Below are positions 44,593 to 53,752 of a DNA stretch of 64,000 bases, one piece after another. Every line of letters starts with the position of its first letter. The first letter of the stretch is position 1. This stretch comes from JABDOU01 sp041609995 (GTDB lineage: Bacteria > Actinomycetota > Acidimicrobiia > Spongiisociales > SHLN01): the NCBI GenBank assembly GCA_041609995.1, contig JBFIPU010000001.1, positions 49,877-113,876 on the forward strand, given 5' to 3'. The position numbers and the translations under genes are program-made. The notes below the pieces were generated by a model that saw nothing but the letters and a program-made list of their open reading frames with translations, was not told the origin of the DNA and searched no databases.

Positions 44593-46161
44593 ATGAAAAC
44601 CAGGACCGCACTTGCCTTGTCGGGCGTCACCGCCGTGTCCGCGTCGCTCGGATTCGGCGAGCTGGTCGCAGGGCTGTTTGCCTCCGTCTATAGCCCCATC
44701 ACTGCGATCGGGGATCGCATCGTCGATTGGTCGCCGCCGGCGCTCAAGGACTTCGCGATCGAGACGCTCGGCACCGCCGACAAGCCGGCGCTGCTGATCG
44801 GCATTGCGGTCGTGGCTCTCATCCTGGGCGCCGGGGTCGGGGTCTTGTCATACGGGCGAGCCTGGCTGGCGTTCGTCGTGTTCTTCGGTTTCGCCATCAT
44901 CGCGATCGCAGCCGGAGTGCAATCCCCGCTCGTCGATCCGGTGTGGGCCACGGTAATGGGGCTGGCCGGGGGAGCGCTCGGCTATGCGACCCTGAACTAC
45001 CTTCACCGGCTGGTCGACAACAGCGAGCGGGCGCAGGCCGTGACGGCCGGCCTGGCCGCCCACCCGGAAGAGGAGAGGGTCGCTTCGCCCATGATCGCGT
45101 CCCGCCGCGATTTCCTGACTGCCGCAGGCGGGATCAGCGCCGTTGCCGTTGCCTCGGGTGCCCTGGGCCGCTTTGGTTTCGGTGGAGGGGCCATCATCGA
45201 TCCGGACACCCTGGCAGTGCCGGAGGCGGCCGGGACGTTGGCGCCCCCCGATGCCGCCAACATGCTGTCGGTAGACGGCATCACTCCGATCATCGTCCCC
45301 AACGAGGACTTCTATCTCATCGACACTGCGTTGACGATACCCCGGGTCGATCCGACCAGCTGGTCCCTGGCCGTCAACGGCATGGTCGAAAACGAGCTCA
45401 CGTTCACCCTTGACGAACTCAAGGCTTTCGACCTGGTCGAGGAATACGTGACGATTGCCTGTGTGTCCAACCCGGTCGGGGGGCCGTACGTGGGCAACGC
45501 CAAATGGACCGGGGTGCGACTGGTCGAGGTGCTGGAGAGAGCCGGTGTAGCGGACGGCGCGACCCAGATCGTCGGCACGTCGGTCGATGGCTGGACCGCC
45601 GGCTTCCCCACGGAAGTCGTTTTCGACGGCCGCGAGCCCATGATCGCCCTCGCCATGAACGATGAGCCACTGCCGGCATCACACGGCTTCCCGGCGCGAC
45701 TGATCGTACCCGGCCTCTACGGCTACGTCTCGGCCACCAAGTGGCTCAGCGAGATCACGCTGACGACGTGGGAAGGCTTCGACGGCTACTGGATCCCACG
45801 CGGGTGGGCCAAGGAAGGCCCGATCAAGACGCAATCGCGAATCGATGTACCGACCGGCGACGAAGCGCTCGCTGCCGGGATGGCCACCGTGGCCGGGGTG
45901 GCCTGGGCACCCAACAAGGGGATCGACCGTGTCGAGGTCCGCACCAACCAGGGCCCGTGGTCCGAAGCGATGCTGAGCGAGCCGTTGAGCGACAAGGCCT
46001 GGGTGCAGTGGCGGGTCGAGATCCCGGTGGAGCCGGGCGAGGCGGTGATCCAGGTGCGGGCCACCGACGGCGAAGGCTTCACGCAAATGGAGAACCGCGT
46101 GGAACCCCGGCCCGACGGCGCCGAGGGGTACGACACCGTGGTGGTCAGGGTCGAGGCCTAG
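44593..46161 (+). CDS. Membrane-anchored sulfite-oxidase-like molybdoenzyme
   Basis: A 522-residue protein. Residues about 1-140 contain three to four membrane helices. An internal twin-arginine motif (SRRDFLTAAGG at about 169) is followed by a hydrophobic stretch, and the molybdopterin domain runs from about 240 to 430. The Mo-binding cysteine is C290 in TIACVSNPVGG. A C-terminal dimerisation domain follows (VAGVAWAPNKGIDRVEVRTN). Such proteins oxidise sulfite or reduce S/N-oxides, probably outside the membrane. I start at ATG 44593; the frame is open upstream but antisense to mocA-like sequence. Confidence 0.85.
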   Translation: MKTRTALALSGVTAVSASLGFGELVAGLFASVYSPITAIGDRIVDWSPPALKDFAIETLGTADKPALLIGIAVVALILGAGVGVLSYGRAWLAFVVFFGFAIIAIAAGVQSPLVDPVWATVMGLAGGALGYATLNYLHRLVDNSERAQAVTAGLAAHPEEERVASPMIASRRDFLTAAGGISAVAVASGALGRFGFGGGAIIDPDTLAVPEAAGTLAPPDAANMLSVDGITPIIVPNEDFYLIDTALTIPRVDPTSWSLAVNGMVENELTFTLDELKAFDLVEEYVTIACVSNPVGGPYVGNAKWTGVRLVEVLERAGVADGATQIVGTSVDGWTAGFPTEVVFDGREPMIALAMNDEPLPASHGFPARLIVPGLYGYVSATKWLSEITLTTWEGFDGYWIPRGWAKEGPIKTQSRIDVPTGDEALAAGMATVAGVAWAPNKGIDRVEVRTNQGPWSEAMLSEPLSDKAWVQWRVEIPVEPGEAVIQVRATDGEGFTQMENRVEPRPDGAEGYDTVVVRVEA

Positions 46162-46174
46162 ATCGCCCGCGGCG

Positions 46175-46194
46175 AGCCGGTCGCAGCACCGGCT
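46175..46194 (+). terminator. Possible weak terminator
   Basis: AGCCGGT (46175-46181) pairs with ACCGGCT (46188-46194) around a 6-base loop, 13 bases after the molybdoenzyme stop. The only T-richness after it is GTTGGTTAAT, so termination may be partial. Confidence 0.35.
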
Positions 46195-46238
46195 GCCGTT
46201 GGTTAATCTCGATTGCAGTCAATCAATCCGGGGCAGGT

Positions 46239-47420
46239 ATGAAGATCGGCTCGCTACGGCCACCGAGGCTGCGAACCGCTGAGACGGAAACCCACCGTTC
46301 CGCCAGCTGGCTGGAGCTGTTCTATGACCTCGTCTTCGTCGTGGCAGTGGCCGAGCTGGCCGGCCGGCTACTCGACGAGCACAGCCTGAGTGGGTTTCTT
46401 CCCTACGTCGGGCTGTTCATTCCCCTGTGGTGGGCGTGGGCCGGCTATACGTTCTACGCCGACCGATACGACACCGACGACCTCGGCCAACGCAACTTGG
46501 CAGCCGCCCAGATCGTGGCAGTGGCTTTCATGGCGGCCAGTATCTCCGGCGAGGCCACCGACTCCACGTTTGCATTCGCAGTTGCCTACATCGCCGCCCG
46601 CTCGATTCTCGTCCTCATGTACGTACGGGCGCGGCGTCATGTGCCCGCAACCCGCGAGCTGGTCACGGGGTATATCACAGGCCACTCGATCGCCATCGGT
46701 GTGTGGGTCATCTCGCTGTTCTTTGACGAGCCGGTCCGGTTCGTCTTCTGGGCCGTGGGTCTCGCCATCGACTTCTATACCCCCTACGCAGTGCGCAAAG
46801 TTCAAGCCAAGGTCCCCCTCGACACCTCCCACCTGCCGGAGCGCTTCGGCCTGTTCACCATCCTGGTGCTGGGAGAATCCATTGCGGCCGTGGTGGCCGG
46901 GCTCAGCCACGAGGGTTGGGAGACCGAACCGGTCATCCTGGCCCTGATTGGCATCGTCACCGCCACCGCCCTCTGGTGGTTGTATTTCGACAACCTGGAA
47001 GGATCGGTGGTTCGCCGCAAGGAAGGGCAGCGTACCGCCTGGAAGCCAACGGCGTGGATCTACAGCCACCTGCCACTAGCCATCGGGCTTACGGCGACCG
47101 GCATCGGGCTGGAGTTCCTCGTGACCAACGAACTCGAAAAAGAGCCGCGGTGGATCTTCGTCATCGGCGTCGTGATTGCGCTGACGGCGATGGGGATGAT
47201 CCACGTGGCCACCGAGGCGGGCGAAGAACGGCATGATTCGCTCAAAGCCCGGATCCGCTTCGGGAGCGCGGTGCTCTTTGTCATTCTCGGATTCGTCGGC
47301 GATGGCCTGGGCCCCAGCGAGTTCGGCCTGGTGGCGGTCGGCATCATCCTGGCCCAGCTGGTGTGGGACTTGTATCTCGAACCAGTCGACCCCGAGGTCA
47401 TGCCCTCCGAAGCGGTCTGA
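46239..47420 (+). CDS. Low temperature requirement protein A (LtrA) family membrane protein
   Basis: A 393-residue polytopic membrane protein matching LtrA: SWLELFYDLVFVVAVAELAG at the start, HLPERFGLFTILVLGESIAAVV in the middle, and about ten helices. The family was named for a Listeria low-temperature growth locus, but its biochemical role is not established. Residues just before the ATG include GGGGCAGG, a fair ribosome site. It follows the molybdoenzyme gene by 77 bases with a small hairpin between. Confidence 0.88.
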   Translation: MKIGSLRPPRLRTAETETHRSASWLELFYDLVFVVAVAELAGRLLDEHSLSGFLPYVGLFIPLWWAWAGYTFYADRYDTDDLGQRNLAAAQIVAVAFMAASISGEATDSTFAFAVAYIAARSILVLMYVRARRHVPATRELVTGYITGHSIAIGVWVISLFFDEPVRFVFWAVGLAIDFYTPYAVRKVQAKVPLDTSHLPERFGLFTILVLGESIAAVVAGLSHEGWETEPVILALIGIVTATALWWLYFDNLEGSVVRRKEGQRTAWKPTAWIYSHLPLAIGLTATGIGLEFLVTNELEKEPRWIFVIGVVIALTAMGMIHVATEAGEERHDSLKARIRFGSAVLFVILGFVGDGLGPSEFGLVAVGIILAQLVWDLYLEPVDPEVMPSEAV

Positions 47421-47473
47421 AACAGGCATCCAGCTGAGGAATCCAGTTTGCCAAACCGCCTATTCTGAGCTGT

Positions 47474-48439
47474 GTGCATTGGCTCGATCAGGCGGCGGTA
47501 CGGGTAATCGAAAAGGGTCCGGCGCGTCTCCGTTTCTTTGAAGACGGCCTCGGCGACCCGGACGAGCTCCAGTGGTTCGAGGACCAGGCCGCCACCGTCT
47601 GGCCAGTGGAACCAATCGAGATCGAGTGGGAACCAACCGTGACCCGCGGCCACATGACAGTGACCGACGGTCGTTTCACGAGCCCGTTCACCTTCCTGCC
47701 TCCTCGCTCCCGTGAGGCCCGGGTGCGGATGATCGAGCCGGCCGGAGGGGCGACTGACTGCGTGGTGCTGCTGGCATCCTGGAACGATCACACGTACACC
47801 ACCCGGACCCGGCTTGCAGCCCGACTGGCCGACATCGGTATCGCCTCGCTGTTGCTCGAGAACCCTTACTACGGTGAGCGGCGGCCCAGCCCCGAGCCGT
47901 GGCAGTCGATCCGAACGGTCGTCGACATTGCCCGCATGGGCCGGGCTGCCATTGAGGAAGGCCGGGCTCTGGTCGCATACGGGCGAGAGAAGCTCGGACG
48001 CCGGATGGGTATCTCCGGATACTCGATGGGTGGCGCCCACGCTGCCTATGTGACGGCCACGATGGCGGACCCGGTTGCTCCCGCCCCACTCGCACCCAGC
48101 CACTCACCGACTGCGGTCTTCTCGGGGACCGCTCTCGAGGCGGGGATCGGCCTGAAGGACCGTCGTGACCTCGAACGTTTCCACCAATACCTGGAAGCGG
48201 TCTCGATCCTGAACTTCGAGCCTCCCCCTCATACGGCAGCCGCCGTGCTCGTCGCCGCTGTCGACGATGGCTACGTGCCGGAGGCGTCCGCCCGGGCCAT
48301 CCACGAACATTGGCCGGGATCGACGTTGATCATGACCGGCGGCGGCCACGCCAGCCTCCTGTTCATGCGGAAACCCATTCTCATGAGGGCGGTGAGGGAT
48401 AGTTTTGCGAGGTTGTCAGAGCTCGAGAGTTCCGGATAG
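47474..48439 (+). CDS. ABHD18-like alpha/beta hydrolase
   Basis: A 321-residue alpha/beta hydrolase of the DUF2048/ABHD18 type. The nucleophile is S184 in GISGYSMGGAHAA, with LLENPYYGERRP upstream and GGGHASLLFMRKP holding the terminal histidine. Family members are uncharacterised lipases/esterases; eukaryotic ABHD18 has been studied as a lipid deacylase. It starts at GTG. It ends three bases before the next hydrolase gene, so the two are co-transcribed. Confidence 0.82.
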   Translation: MHWLDQAAVRVIEKGPARLRFFEDGLGDPDELQWFEDQAATVWPVEPIEIEWEPTVTRGHMTVTDGRFTSPFTFLPPRSREARVRMIEPAGGATDCVVLLASWNDHTYTTRTRLAARLADIGIASLLLENPYYGERRPSPEPWQSIRTVVDIARMGRAAIEEGRALVAYGREKLGRRMGISGYSMGGAHAAYVTATMADPVAPAPLAPSHSPTAVFSGTALEAGIGLKDRRDLERFHQYLEAVSILNFEPPPHTAAAVLVAAVDDGYVPEASARAIHEHWPGSTLIMTGGGHASLLFMRKPILMRAVRDSFARLSELESSG

Positions 48440-48441
48440 GC

Positions 48442-49308
48442 ATGCAACTCGGCATCAGCGGCCCGGTCTACTTCAAGGATTACGGAGGGGACGGTCAGCT
48501 GATCGTTCTCGTCCACGGGATTGCATCGAGCTCGGCTTCTTGGATGGCGCTGGCTCCTCGCTTGACAGAACACGGCCGGGTCGTGGCGCTCGACCTTCCC
48601 GGCTTCGGGCGCTCTCCCCTCGCCGGACGCAGCCCTGATGTCGAAAGTCAAGCAGACCTCGTGGCGACGTTCATCAACCGCCTGGCCGATGATCCCGTCG
48701 TACTGGTGGGCAGCTCGCTGGGCGGGCTGATTTCGTTCCTCGTAGCCGGACGGTATACGGACGTGGTCGATCGGCTGGTCCCACTGACACCAGGCGTTCC
48801 CGGTATTCGCCGTTCACACCTCGGAGCCCGCAACCTCTTCGGCTTTGTGGTCCCGACGATCCCGGGGGTGGGTGCAACGATCATGAAGTGGGGCCGGTCC
48901 AACATCAGTGCTGCCAACCACGTCCAATATGCACTCGATCACGTCACCCACGATCCATCGGCGGTGGACCCCGACGTCAAAGCGGCGATCATCAAGGCCA
49001 CCAAGCGCTGGTTGGCGAGCCCGGATTCGTCACGCGCCTACATCGAGACCATGCGATCCCTCTATCCATTCATCCTGCAGAACAAGGCATTCGACCACGA
49101 AATCCAAACCATCACCGCCCCCACCCACATCATCGGCGGACAAGACGATCCGGTTGTGTCCCACAGAAACCTCGCTCGGGTGCTGGAGATCCGGCCCGAT
49201 TGGGAACTGACCCTCCTCGACGACGTCGGCCACGCTCCCCACATCGAGGAACCCGACTGGCTGGCCGACGTCATGCTCGAGTGGCTGCGGGCACCTGCCA
49301 ACGCCTGA
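48442..49308 (+). CDS. Alpha/beta hydrolase
   Basis: A 288-residue canonical alpha/beta hydrolase. The oxyanion region is [13 protein letters not shown], the nucleophile S92 lies in [12 protein letters not shown], the acid is in GGQDDPVV, and the histidine in [12 protein letters not shown]. The substrate is unknown. It directly follows the ABHD18-like gene and precedes the proline-racemase-family gene by 23 bases. Confidence 0.87.
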   Translation: MQLGISGPVYFKDYGGDGQLIVLVHGIASSSASWMALAPRLTEHGRVVALDLPGFGRSPLAGRSPDVESQADLVATFINRLADDPVVLVGSSLGGLISFLVAGRYTDVVDRLVPLTPGVPGIRRSHLGARNLFGFVVPTIPGVGATIMKWGRSNISAANHVQYALDHVTHDPSAVDPDVKAAIIKATKRWLASPDSSRAYIETMRSLYPFILQNKAFDHEIQTITAPTHIIGGQDDPVVSHRNLARVLEIRPDWELTLLDDVGHAPHIEEPDWLADVMLEWLRAPANA

Positions 49309-49331
49309 ACACATTCACTACTGTCACGAGC

Positions 49332-50372
49332 GTGCAGGACCCCATCACGATCGTGCGCTGCCACGCCGAGGGCGAAGTCGGCGACGTGATCGTGAGCGGT
49401 GTCGACCCGCCCCCGGGAGCAACCGTGTGGGAACAGGCCCGGTGGATCGCCCAAGATGGGCGACTGCGCAACTACGTCCTGAACGAGCCCCGGGGCGGCG
49501 TGTTTCGGCACATCAATCTGCTGGTGCCACCGGTGCACCCGGAGGCCGACATGGGGTTCATCATCATGGAGCCCGAGCACACGCCACCCATGTCGGGATC
49601 GAACACGATCTGCGTGGCCACGGTGCTGCTGAGCACCGGGATCCTGCCAATGAGCGAGCCGGAGACCCTCCTCACCCTCGAGGCCCCGGGAGGGTTGGTG
49701 GAAGTGGTCGCCACTTGCCGGGATGGCAAGGCCACCAGCATCAAATTCCACAACGTACCGAGCTTCGCCGTGGAACTCGACGCTCGCCTCGACGTTCCGG
49801 GCGTCGGAACCCTCATCGTCGATACCGCCTACGGCGGTGACAGCTTCGTGCTGGTGGACGCCACCGAACTCGGCTTCGAACTGGAACCCGAAGAGGCGCG
49901 GGAGTTGGCCGATGTCGGCATCGAGATCACGCAGGCCGCCAACGAGCAGCTCGAATTCCGGCATCCGACCAATCCGGACTGGTCGCACTTCTCGTTTGCG
50001 CTGCTGGCCGGCCCGCTCACCTTCGACGACGGCGCCGGCGCCTACCGGATGCGCAACACCTGCGTGATCGACCCGGGCAAGCTCGACCGCTCCCCCACGG
50101 GCACCGGCCTGTCGGCCCGCATGGCGGCCCTGCGGGCGCGGGGCACGATGGAGGTGGGCGACCGGCTGATCACGGCGTCGATCATCGGCTCCACATTCGA
50201 AGGCACGATTGTCAGCGATACCAAACTCGATGGTGTCGAGGCCATCATCCCGTCGATCGCCGGCCGGGCATGGATCACGGGCATCTCTCAACTGACCCTG
50301 GACCCGGGCGACCCCTGGCCGCAGGGCTACCGCGTGGCCGACACCTGGCCCCGGCTTAAGGGTTCGACGTAG
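49332..50372 (+). CDS. Proline racemase family protein with Ser/Thr in place of both catalytic cysteines
   Basis: A 346-residue protein with the proline racemase fold: [33 protein letters not shown] and [13 protein letters not shown]. Family racemases and epimerases use two cysteines, in CGH and SPCGTG contexts. Here S88 stands at the first and T256 at the second. The trans-3-hydroxyproline dehydratase group has Thr at the second position but keeps a Cys at the first, so this Ser/Thr pair is unusual. Activity is uncertain: a dehydratase-like or non-thiol reaction is possible. The start is GTG, with the hydrolase upstream. Confidence 0.8.
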   Translation: MQDPITIVRCHAEGEVGDVIVSGVDPPPGATVWEQARWIAQDGRLRNYVLNEPRGGVFRHINLLVPPVHPEADMGFIIMEPEHTPPMSGSNTICVATVLLSTGILPMSEPETLLTLEAPGGLVEVVATCRDGKATSIKFHNVPSFAVELDARLDVPGVGTLIVDTAYGGDSFVLVDATELGFELEPEEARELADVGIEITQAANEQLEFRHPTNPDWSHFSFALLAGPLTFDDGAGAYRMRNTCVIDPGKLDRSPTGTGLSARMAALRARGTMEVGDRLITASIIGSTFEGTIVSDTKLDGVEAIIPSIAGRAWITGISQLTLDPGDPWPQGYRVADTWPRLKGST

Positions 50373-51189
50373 CCAGCGACAGCAGCCGGGCGTGGATGTA
50401 TTCGTGAATCACGGCGTGCGCGACGAGGTCCCGCGGCACGTCACGATTGGTTCGGATGATCGGATTGAACCCGGACGGGCGCCACGTTCGAAAGAACGGG
50501 TCCCCGGTCAACTGGGACAATATGCTGAGCACGGACTCGTCCAGCTGCAGCGAATGCACGGCGCGCCGGTACTCGTCTGAGGTCGTCAGAAATGCGAACA
50601 CCACGTTCATGGCACACAGCCCCGTTTCCAGATCGAGGCGAAGCCAGCGGCGGCGGTCACTGCTGGTGATTGTCCCGACCTCCAACATCGAGAAGTCCAG
50701 GCTCTGGCCGGCCGTCACGGTTCGATCCCCCAGCCCGGCCAACACCTCGTAGAGATTCAGGTCATGTGCGATCACTGCGTTGTCCCGCAGGCCGTCGAGG
50801 TCTGAGGGACGCAGCCGAGGCTCCTCCAAGCCGCAATTACGAGCGATGAACGCCAGCACGTTGGTCTCCAGCACGAAATGGCGCAGCAGCAGGGTTCCGC
50901 CCTCCGCCGAGACGAAACGGGAAAGGAACCAGATCCCGAGGCGATCGAGAAGGTCGTGGTTGGACCAATCGAAGGGCAGGACCGCTTTGAGCACGACGAT
51001 GCCGGTCACCATCACCCGGCTCACCAGGCGGGCCAGTGGGCGCACGAACCGATGACTCCACCGCTCCTGATCGGCCGCCAGCATTCGCAGCGCTTCCCGA
51101 TCGAAGTGGAAGGTGGGATCGGCGGCGAGCGCATCCCAGATACCGGGCCCTTCCGGATCGATGAGGGCGCTGGGCCGCGTGTCAACCAT
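50356..51189 (-). CDS. Unrecognised protein, last gene of the ketoacyl synthase cluster
   Basis: A 277-residue protein starting at ATG 51189, with AGGAGG six bases upstream inside the ketoacyl synthase gene end. I do not recognise a family. It is mainly helical, with a hydrophobic stretch ([15 protein letters not shown]) and conserved-looking His/Glu clusters ([48 protein letters not shown]) that could bind metal. It overlaps the synthase gene by 8 bases, so it must be translated with it. The 3' end overlaps the racemase-family gene by 17 bases, convergent. Confidence 0.7.
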   Translation of the reverse strand: MVDTRPSALIDPEGPGIWDALAADPTFHFDREALRMLAADQERWSHRFVRPLARLVSRVMVTGIVVLKAVLPFDWSNHDLLDRLGIWFLSRFVSAEGGTLLLRHFVLETNVLAFIARNCGLEEPRLRPSDLDGLRDNAVIAHDLNLYEVLAGLGDRTVTAGQSLDFSMLEVGTITSSDRRRWLRLDLETGLCAMNVVFAFLTTSDEYRRAVHSLQLDESVLSILSQLTGDPFFRTWRPSGFNPIIRTNRDVPRDLVAHAVIHEYIHARLLSLATSNP

Positions 51190-53032
51190 GATCAACCTCC
51201 TCTAGCTGCAATGCGTAGAGGCGGGCCACCACCCGCGCAGTCTGCACGATTGAAGCAGCAACGTCGGGCGTCACGAGGTCGGAGCGCAGGATCTCGAACA
51301 TCTTGGCAGTGTGCTCCTCGTCCGCTCCGCCGTGGTATTCGAGAAAGGACACCTGTTCAGGCCCGAGGTCGAGTTGCTCTTTGAGGAGCTCGACCCAATG
51401 AGCCGCTTTGTTGGCTCCGAGGCCTTCGATGATGTACATGGCGCCGAGGAGATCCAACGGATTCTCCTTGTTCGCCTGGTTGAACATGAAGGCCGAAAGC
51501 GCCTCCGACCCGGCGTTCTTGGGCGCCGTCTGGATGACGCCTCGCTCGCCACCCACCGCCACGTAGTCGTCTTCCAGCATGCAAAAGTCACGCTGTTCTT
51601 CCGCAGCGTGATCGATGAACTCCGCCCGCAAGTCGGTGTATTCAGCCGTCAGATTGGACGCAGCCCGCGTGATCCACCGGGCCCCCTCCACGACCTGCTG
51701 GCGGAGGTGCAACAGGAGGCTGCGATAGTCGGCCAAGGATGCCTGGCGCCTTTCAATGCGGCGGATGATGGGAATCCGGGACAACTGCTGTTCGAATGTC
51801 GACCACACGAGTGCCAGCTCCTCCACCAGCCAGTCGGCCGCCTGTCCCTTCGACGCAGCGGATGTCGTGCCACCGGGTGTTGCTGCTGCCGGCTGCGTCC
51901 CGGATCGGCTGAAGGGGGGACGCCGGCGTCCGTCGATGCAGGTGAGCTGGACGAAGGAAACCGTGAACCGGCCTGATTCGGGGACCATCATCAAGATCCG
52001 GTCACCTGCCGAAAACATTCCGCTGTTGAACGCCTCCTCCAGCATCACGTAGATGCTGGCGGCGCCGGTGTTGCCCCTCGTGGCCAGGTTCGTGAACCAG
52101 CGTTCCTCCGGGATCATGAGACCGGCCTCGGACATCAGGCGTACGATGTCTCCCCGGAAGTACTCGGAGCTGTAGTGCACCAGCAGATGGTCGACTGCCG
52201 CTGGATTCAAGCGCCCCTTCCGAACCAGGCGCACGTACTCCTCCACACCAAGGGCGACGATCGCGTTGAGCAGAGAGGTGTCCTGTCGCAGGTTGAGCAT
52301 GCCCTCCGCATGGGCCCCTGCCGGGGTCGGCTGGTCCTGCCACGTGGAGCCTGCCACGACCCTGTCACCGGAGGCCACCCCGGCGAACATGCAGACGTCG
52401 AAACGGTCGGCGAACGACACCAGATGCGACCAATCGATCCGCAGTGACAGACCGGTGGGGCGCGGACGGTCCTCGACGATAACAGCCCCGGCTCCGTCCG
52501 ACAGCATCCAGCGCAAGAACTCGGCATCGAAGCCGGCTGTGGCCGGAAGCCGGTTTGCCCGCAGCGTGCGGCTCACCAGCTCGGAGCCGACTGCCACCCC
52601 CACCCGGTGCCGGCCGAGCCGAACCGCATCTTCCACGGCTTTCAACGCCGCAATGCCCGAACAGCACACGCCACCCGCCGAGAGGATTTCGGCCGACCCG
52701 CCACCGAGCCGGCCGTGGACCATCGACGCGAAGCCGGGAACCGGGAGGTCACCCTGGGTCGTGCCTGTTGCCAACATTCCCACGTCACGCATCTCGATTC
52801 CCCGACTTCGCAGCGCAGCACGTACGGCGCGTTCAGCCAGTTCCTCGTTGAGCATCACGGTCTCGCCATTGCGGTCGATGGCGAAGTGGCGCTTCTCGAT
52901 CCCGTTGGCAGCCAGCAACTTGCGCCTCAGGCGATCGGACCCGGGTGACCGACCCAGATACAAGTCGAGCTCGTCATTCCCGATCGGTCGACCGGGCAGA
53001 TAGGCACCGACCGCGGTGATGTATGCATCCAT
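51182..53032 (-). CDS. Beta-ketoacyl synthase III fused to a haem-oxygenase-like putative diiron domain
   Basis: A 616-residue two-part enzyme. Residues 1 to about 365 are a KAS III-type condensing enzyme with the complete triad: C124 in GGVCCSGIAAL, H286 in LLVHYSSEYF and N315 in TNLATRGNTGAAS. A Pro/Ala/Ser-rich linker follows. Residues about 400-605 look like a haem-oxygenase-fold metalloenzyme, with ligands suggested by H475/E479 (FIDHAAEEQRDF), E536 and H567/H574 (EYHGGADEEHTAKM), as in UndA- and BesC-type diiron oxidases. I use ATG 53032 behind AAAAGGA. A condense-then-oxidise reaction on an acyl chain is likely, product unknown. Confidence 0.8.
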   Translation of the reverse strand: MDAYITAVGAYLPGRPIGNDELDLYLGRSPGSDRLRRKLLAANGIEKRHFAIDRNGETVMLNEELAERAVRAALRSRGIEMRDVGMLATGTTQGDLPVPGFASMVHGRLGGGSAEILSAGGVCCSGIAALKAVEDAVRLGRHRVGVAVGSELVSRTLRANRLPATAGFDAEFLRWMLSDGAGAVIVEDRPRPTGLSLRIDWSHLVSFADRFDVCMFAGVASGDRVVAGSTWQDQPTPAGAHAEGMLNLRQDTSLLNAIVALGVEEYVRLVRKGRLNPAAVDHLLVHYSSEYFRGDIVRLMSEAGLMIPEERWFTNLATRGNTGAASIYVMLEEAFNSGMFSAGDRILMMVPESGRFTVSFVQLTCIDGRRRPPFSRSGTQPAAATPGGTTSAASKGQAADWLVEELALVWSTFEQQLSRIPIIRRIERRQASLADYRSLLLHLRQQVVEGARWITRAASNLTAEYTDLRAEFIDHAAEEQRDFCMLEDDYVAVGGERGVIQTAPKNAGSEALSAFMFNQANKENPLDLLGAMYIIEGLGANKAAHWVELLKEQLDLGPEQVSFLEYHGGADEEHTAKMFEILRSDLVTPDVAASIVQTARVVARLYALQLEEVDHG

Positions 53033-53149
53033 GGTTGTGTCCTTTTGGTGATTACGACACCAGGATCGCCAAAGTCTCGGCATCGGGACATGGGGGATCA
53101 CCCGGATTCCGGTGAAAGCCCGGGGGGCCGGGCTCAGAGCTGCAAGCGG

Positions 53150-53752
53150 TCAGCGTTGGAATGCGTCGTCGAGGACGCGACGGAGTCGTCGTTCGCCGGC
53201 GCCTCCCGGAAACCACCAGAGGCCCACGGCCAGCGTCAGGGCAGTGAGCACGCCCAGGGACAACAGGTAGCCGGCCACCCAACCCGCCGTGGCGTCGCGA
53301 AGAAACCCGATCCCGAGCACCAGCCCGGCCACGTACGTGAGGATTCCGATTGCCGTGTACAGGAATGTCATGAAGCCAAACCAGGTTGGGGGCCAGTTGA
53401 GAGGGATCGTCACGATCTTGGTGGCGTCAAGGGGAAACAAATACGCCTCCTCGAGCTTGTGGGCCACCAGCAGGTCACGGCCGATTTCGCTGTTGATGAA
53501 TCGCTCGAGGGAATGGGCGTATTGTCTGGCGAAAATCAGATAGGACGCATCAAAGGCCGTCTGGGCGGCACCGATCAACGCCACGAACGGGATGGCCAGG
53601 AACGCCGGGTCGATCCCCCAAAACCCGACACCAAACAAGACCAGACCGACCACGGTGGTACGGAAGATGTCGGTGAAGAACTGCCTGTGGTACAACGCAG
53701 TCATCCCCCGCATTCGGCGGAGCTGGGCTGACGCGACCTCGACCTGGTTCAT
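53150..53752 (-). CDS. Membrane protein of the ketoacyl synthase cluster
   Basis: A 200-residue protein with four hydrophobic segments: TVVGLVLFGVGFWGI, AFLAIPFVALIGAAQTAFD, WFGFMTFLYTAIGILTYVAG and WVAGYLLSLGVLTALTLAVG. The N-terminus carries charged residues and RQFFTDIFRT. I know no family. The ATG overlaps the WD40 gene stop (ATGA), so it is coupled to it. It could anchor the pathway or pass a hydrophobic product through the membrane. Confidence 0.75.
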   Translation of the reverse strand: MNQVEVASAQLRRMRGMTALYHRQFFTDIFRTTVVGLVLFGVGFWGIDPAFLAIPFVALIGAAQTAFDASYLIFARQYAHSLERFINSEIGRDLLVAHKLEEAYLFPLDATKIVTIPLNWPPTWFGFMTFLYTAIGILTYVAGLVLGIGFLRDATAGWVAGYLLSLGVLTALTLAVGLWWFPGGAGERRLRRVLDDAFQR

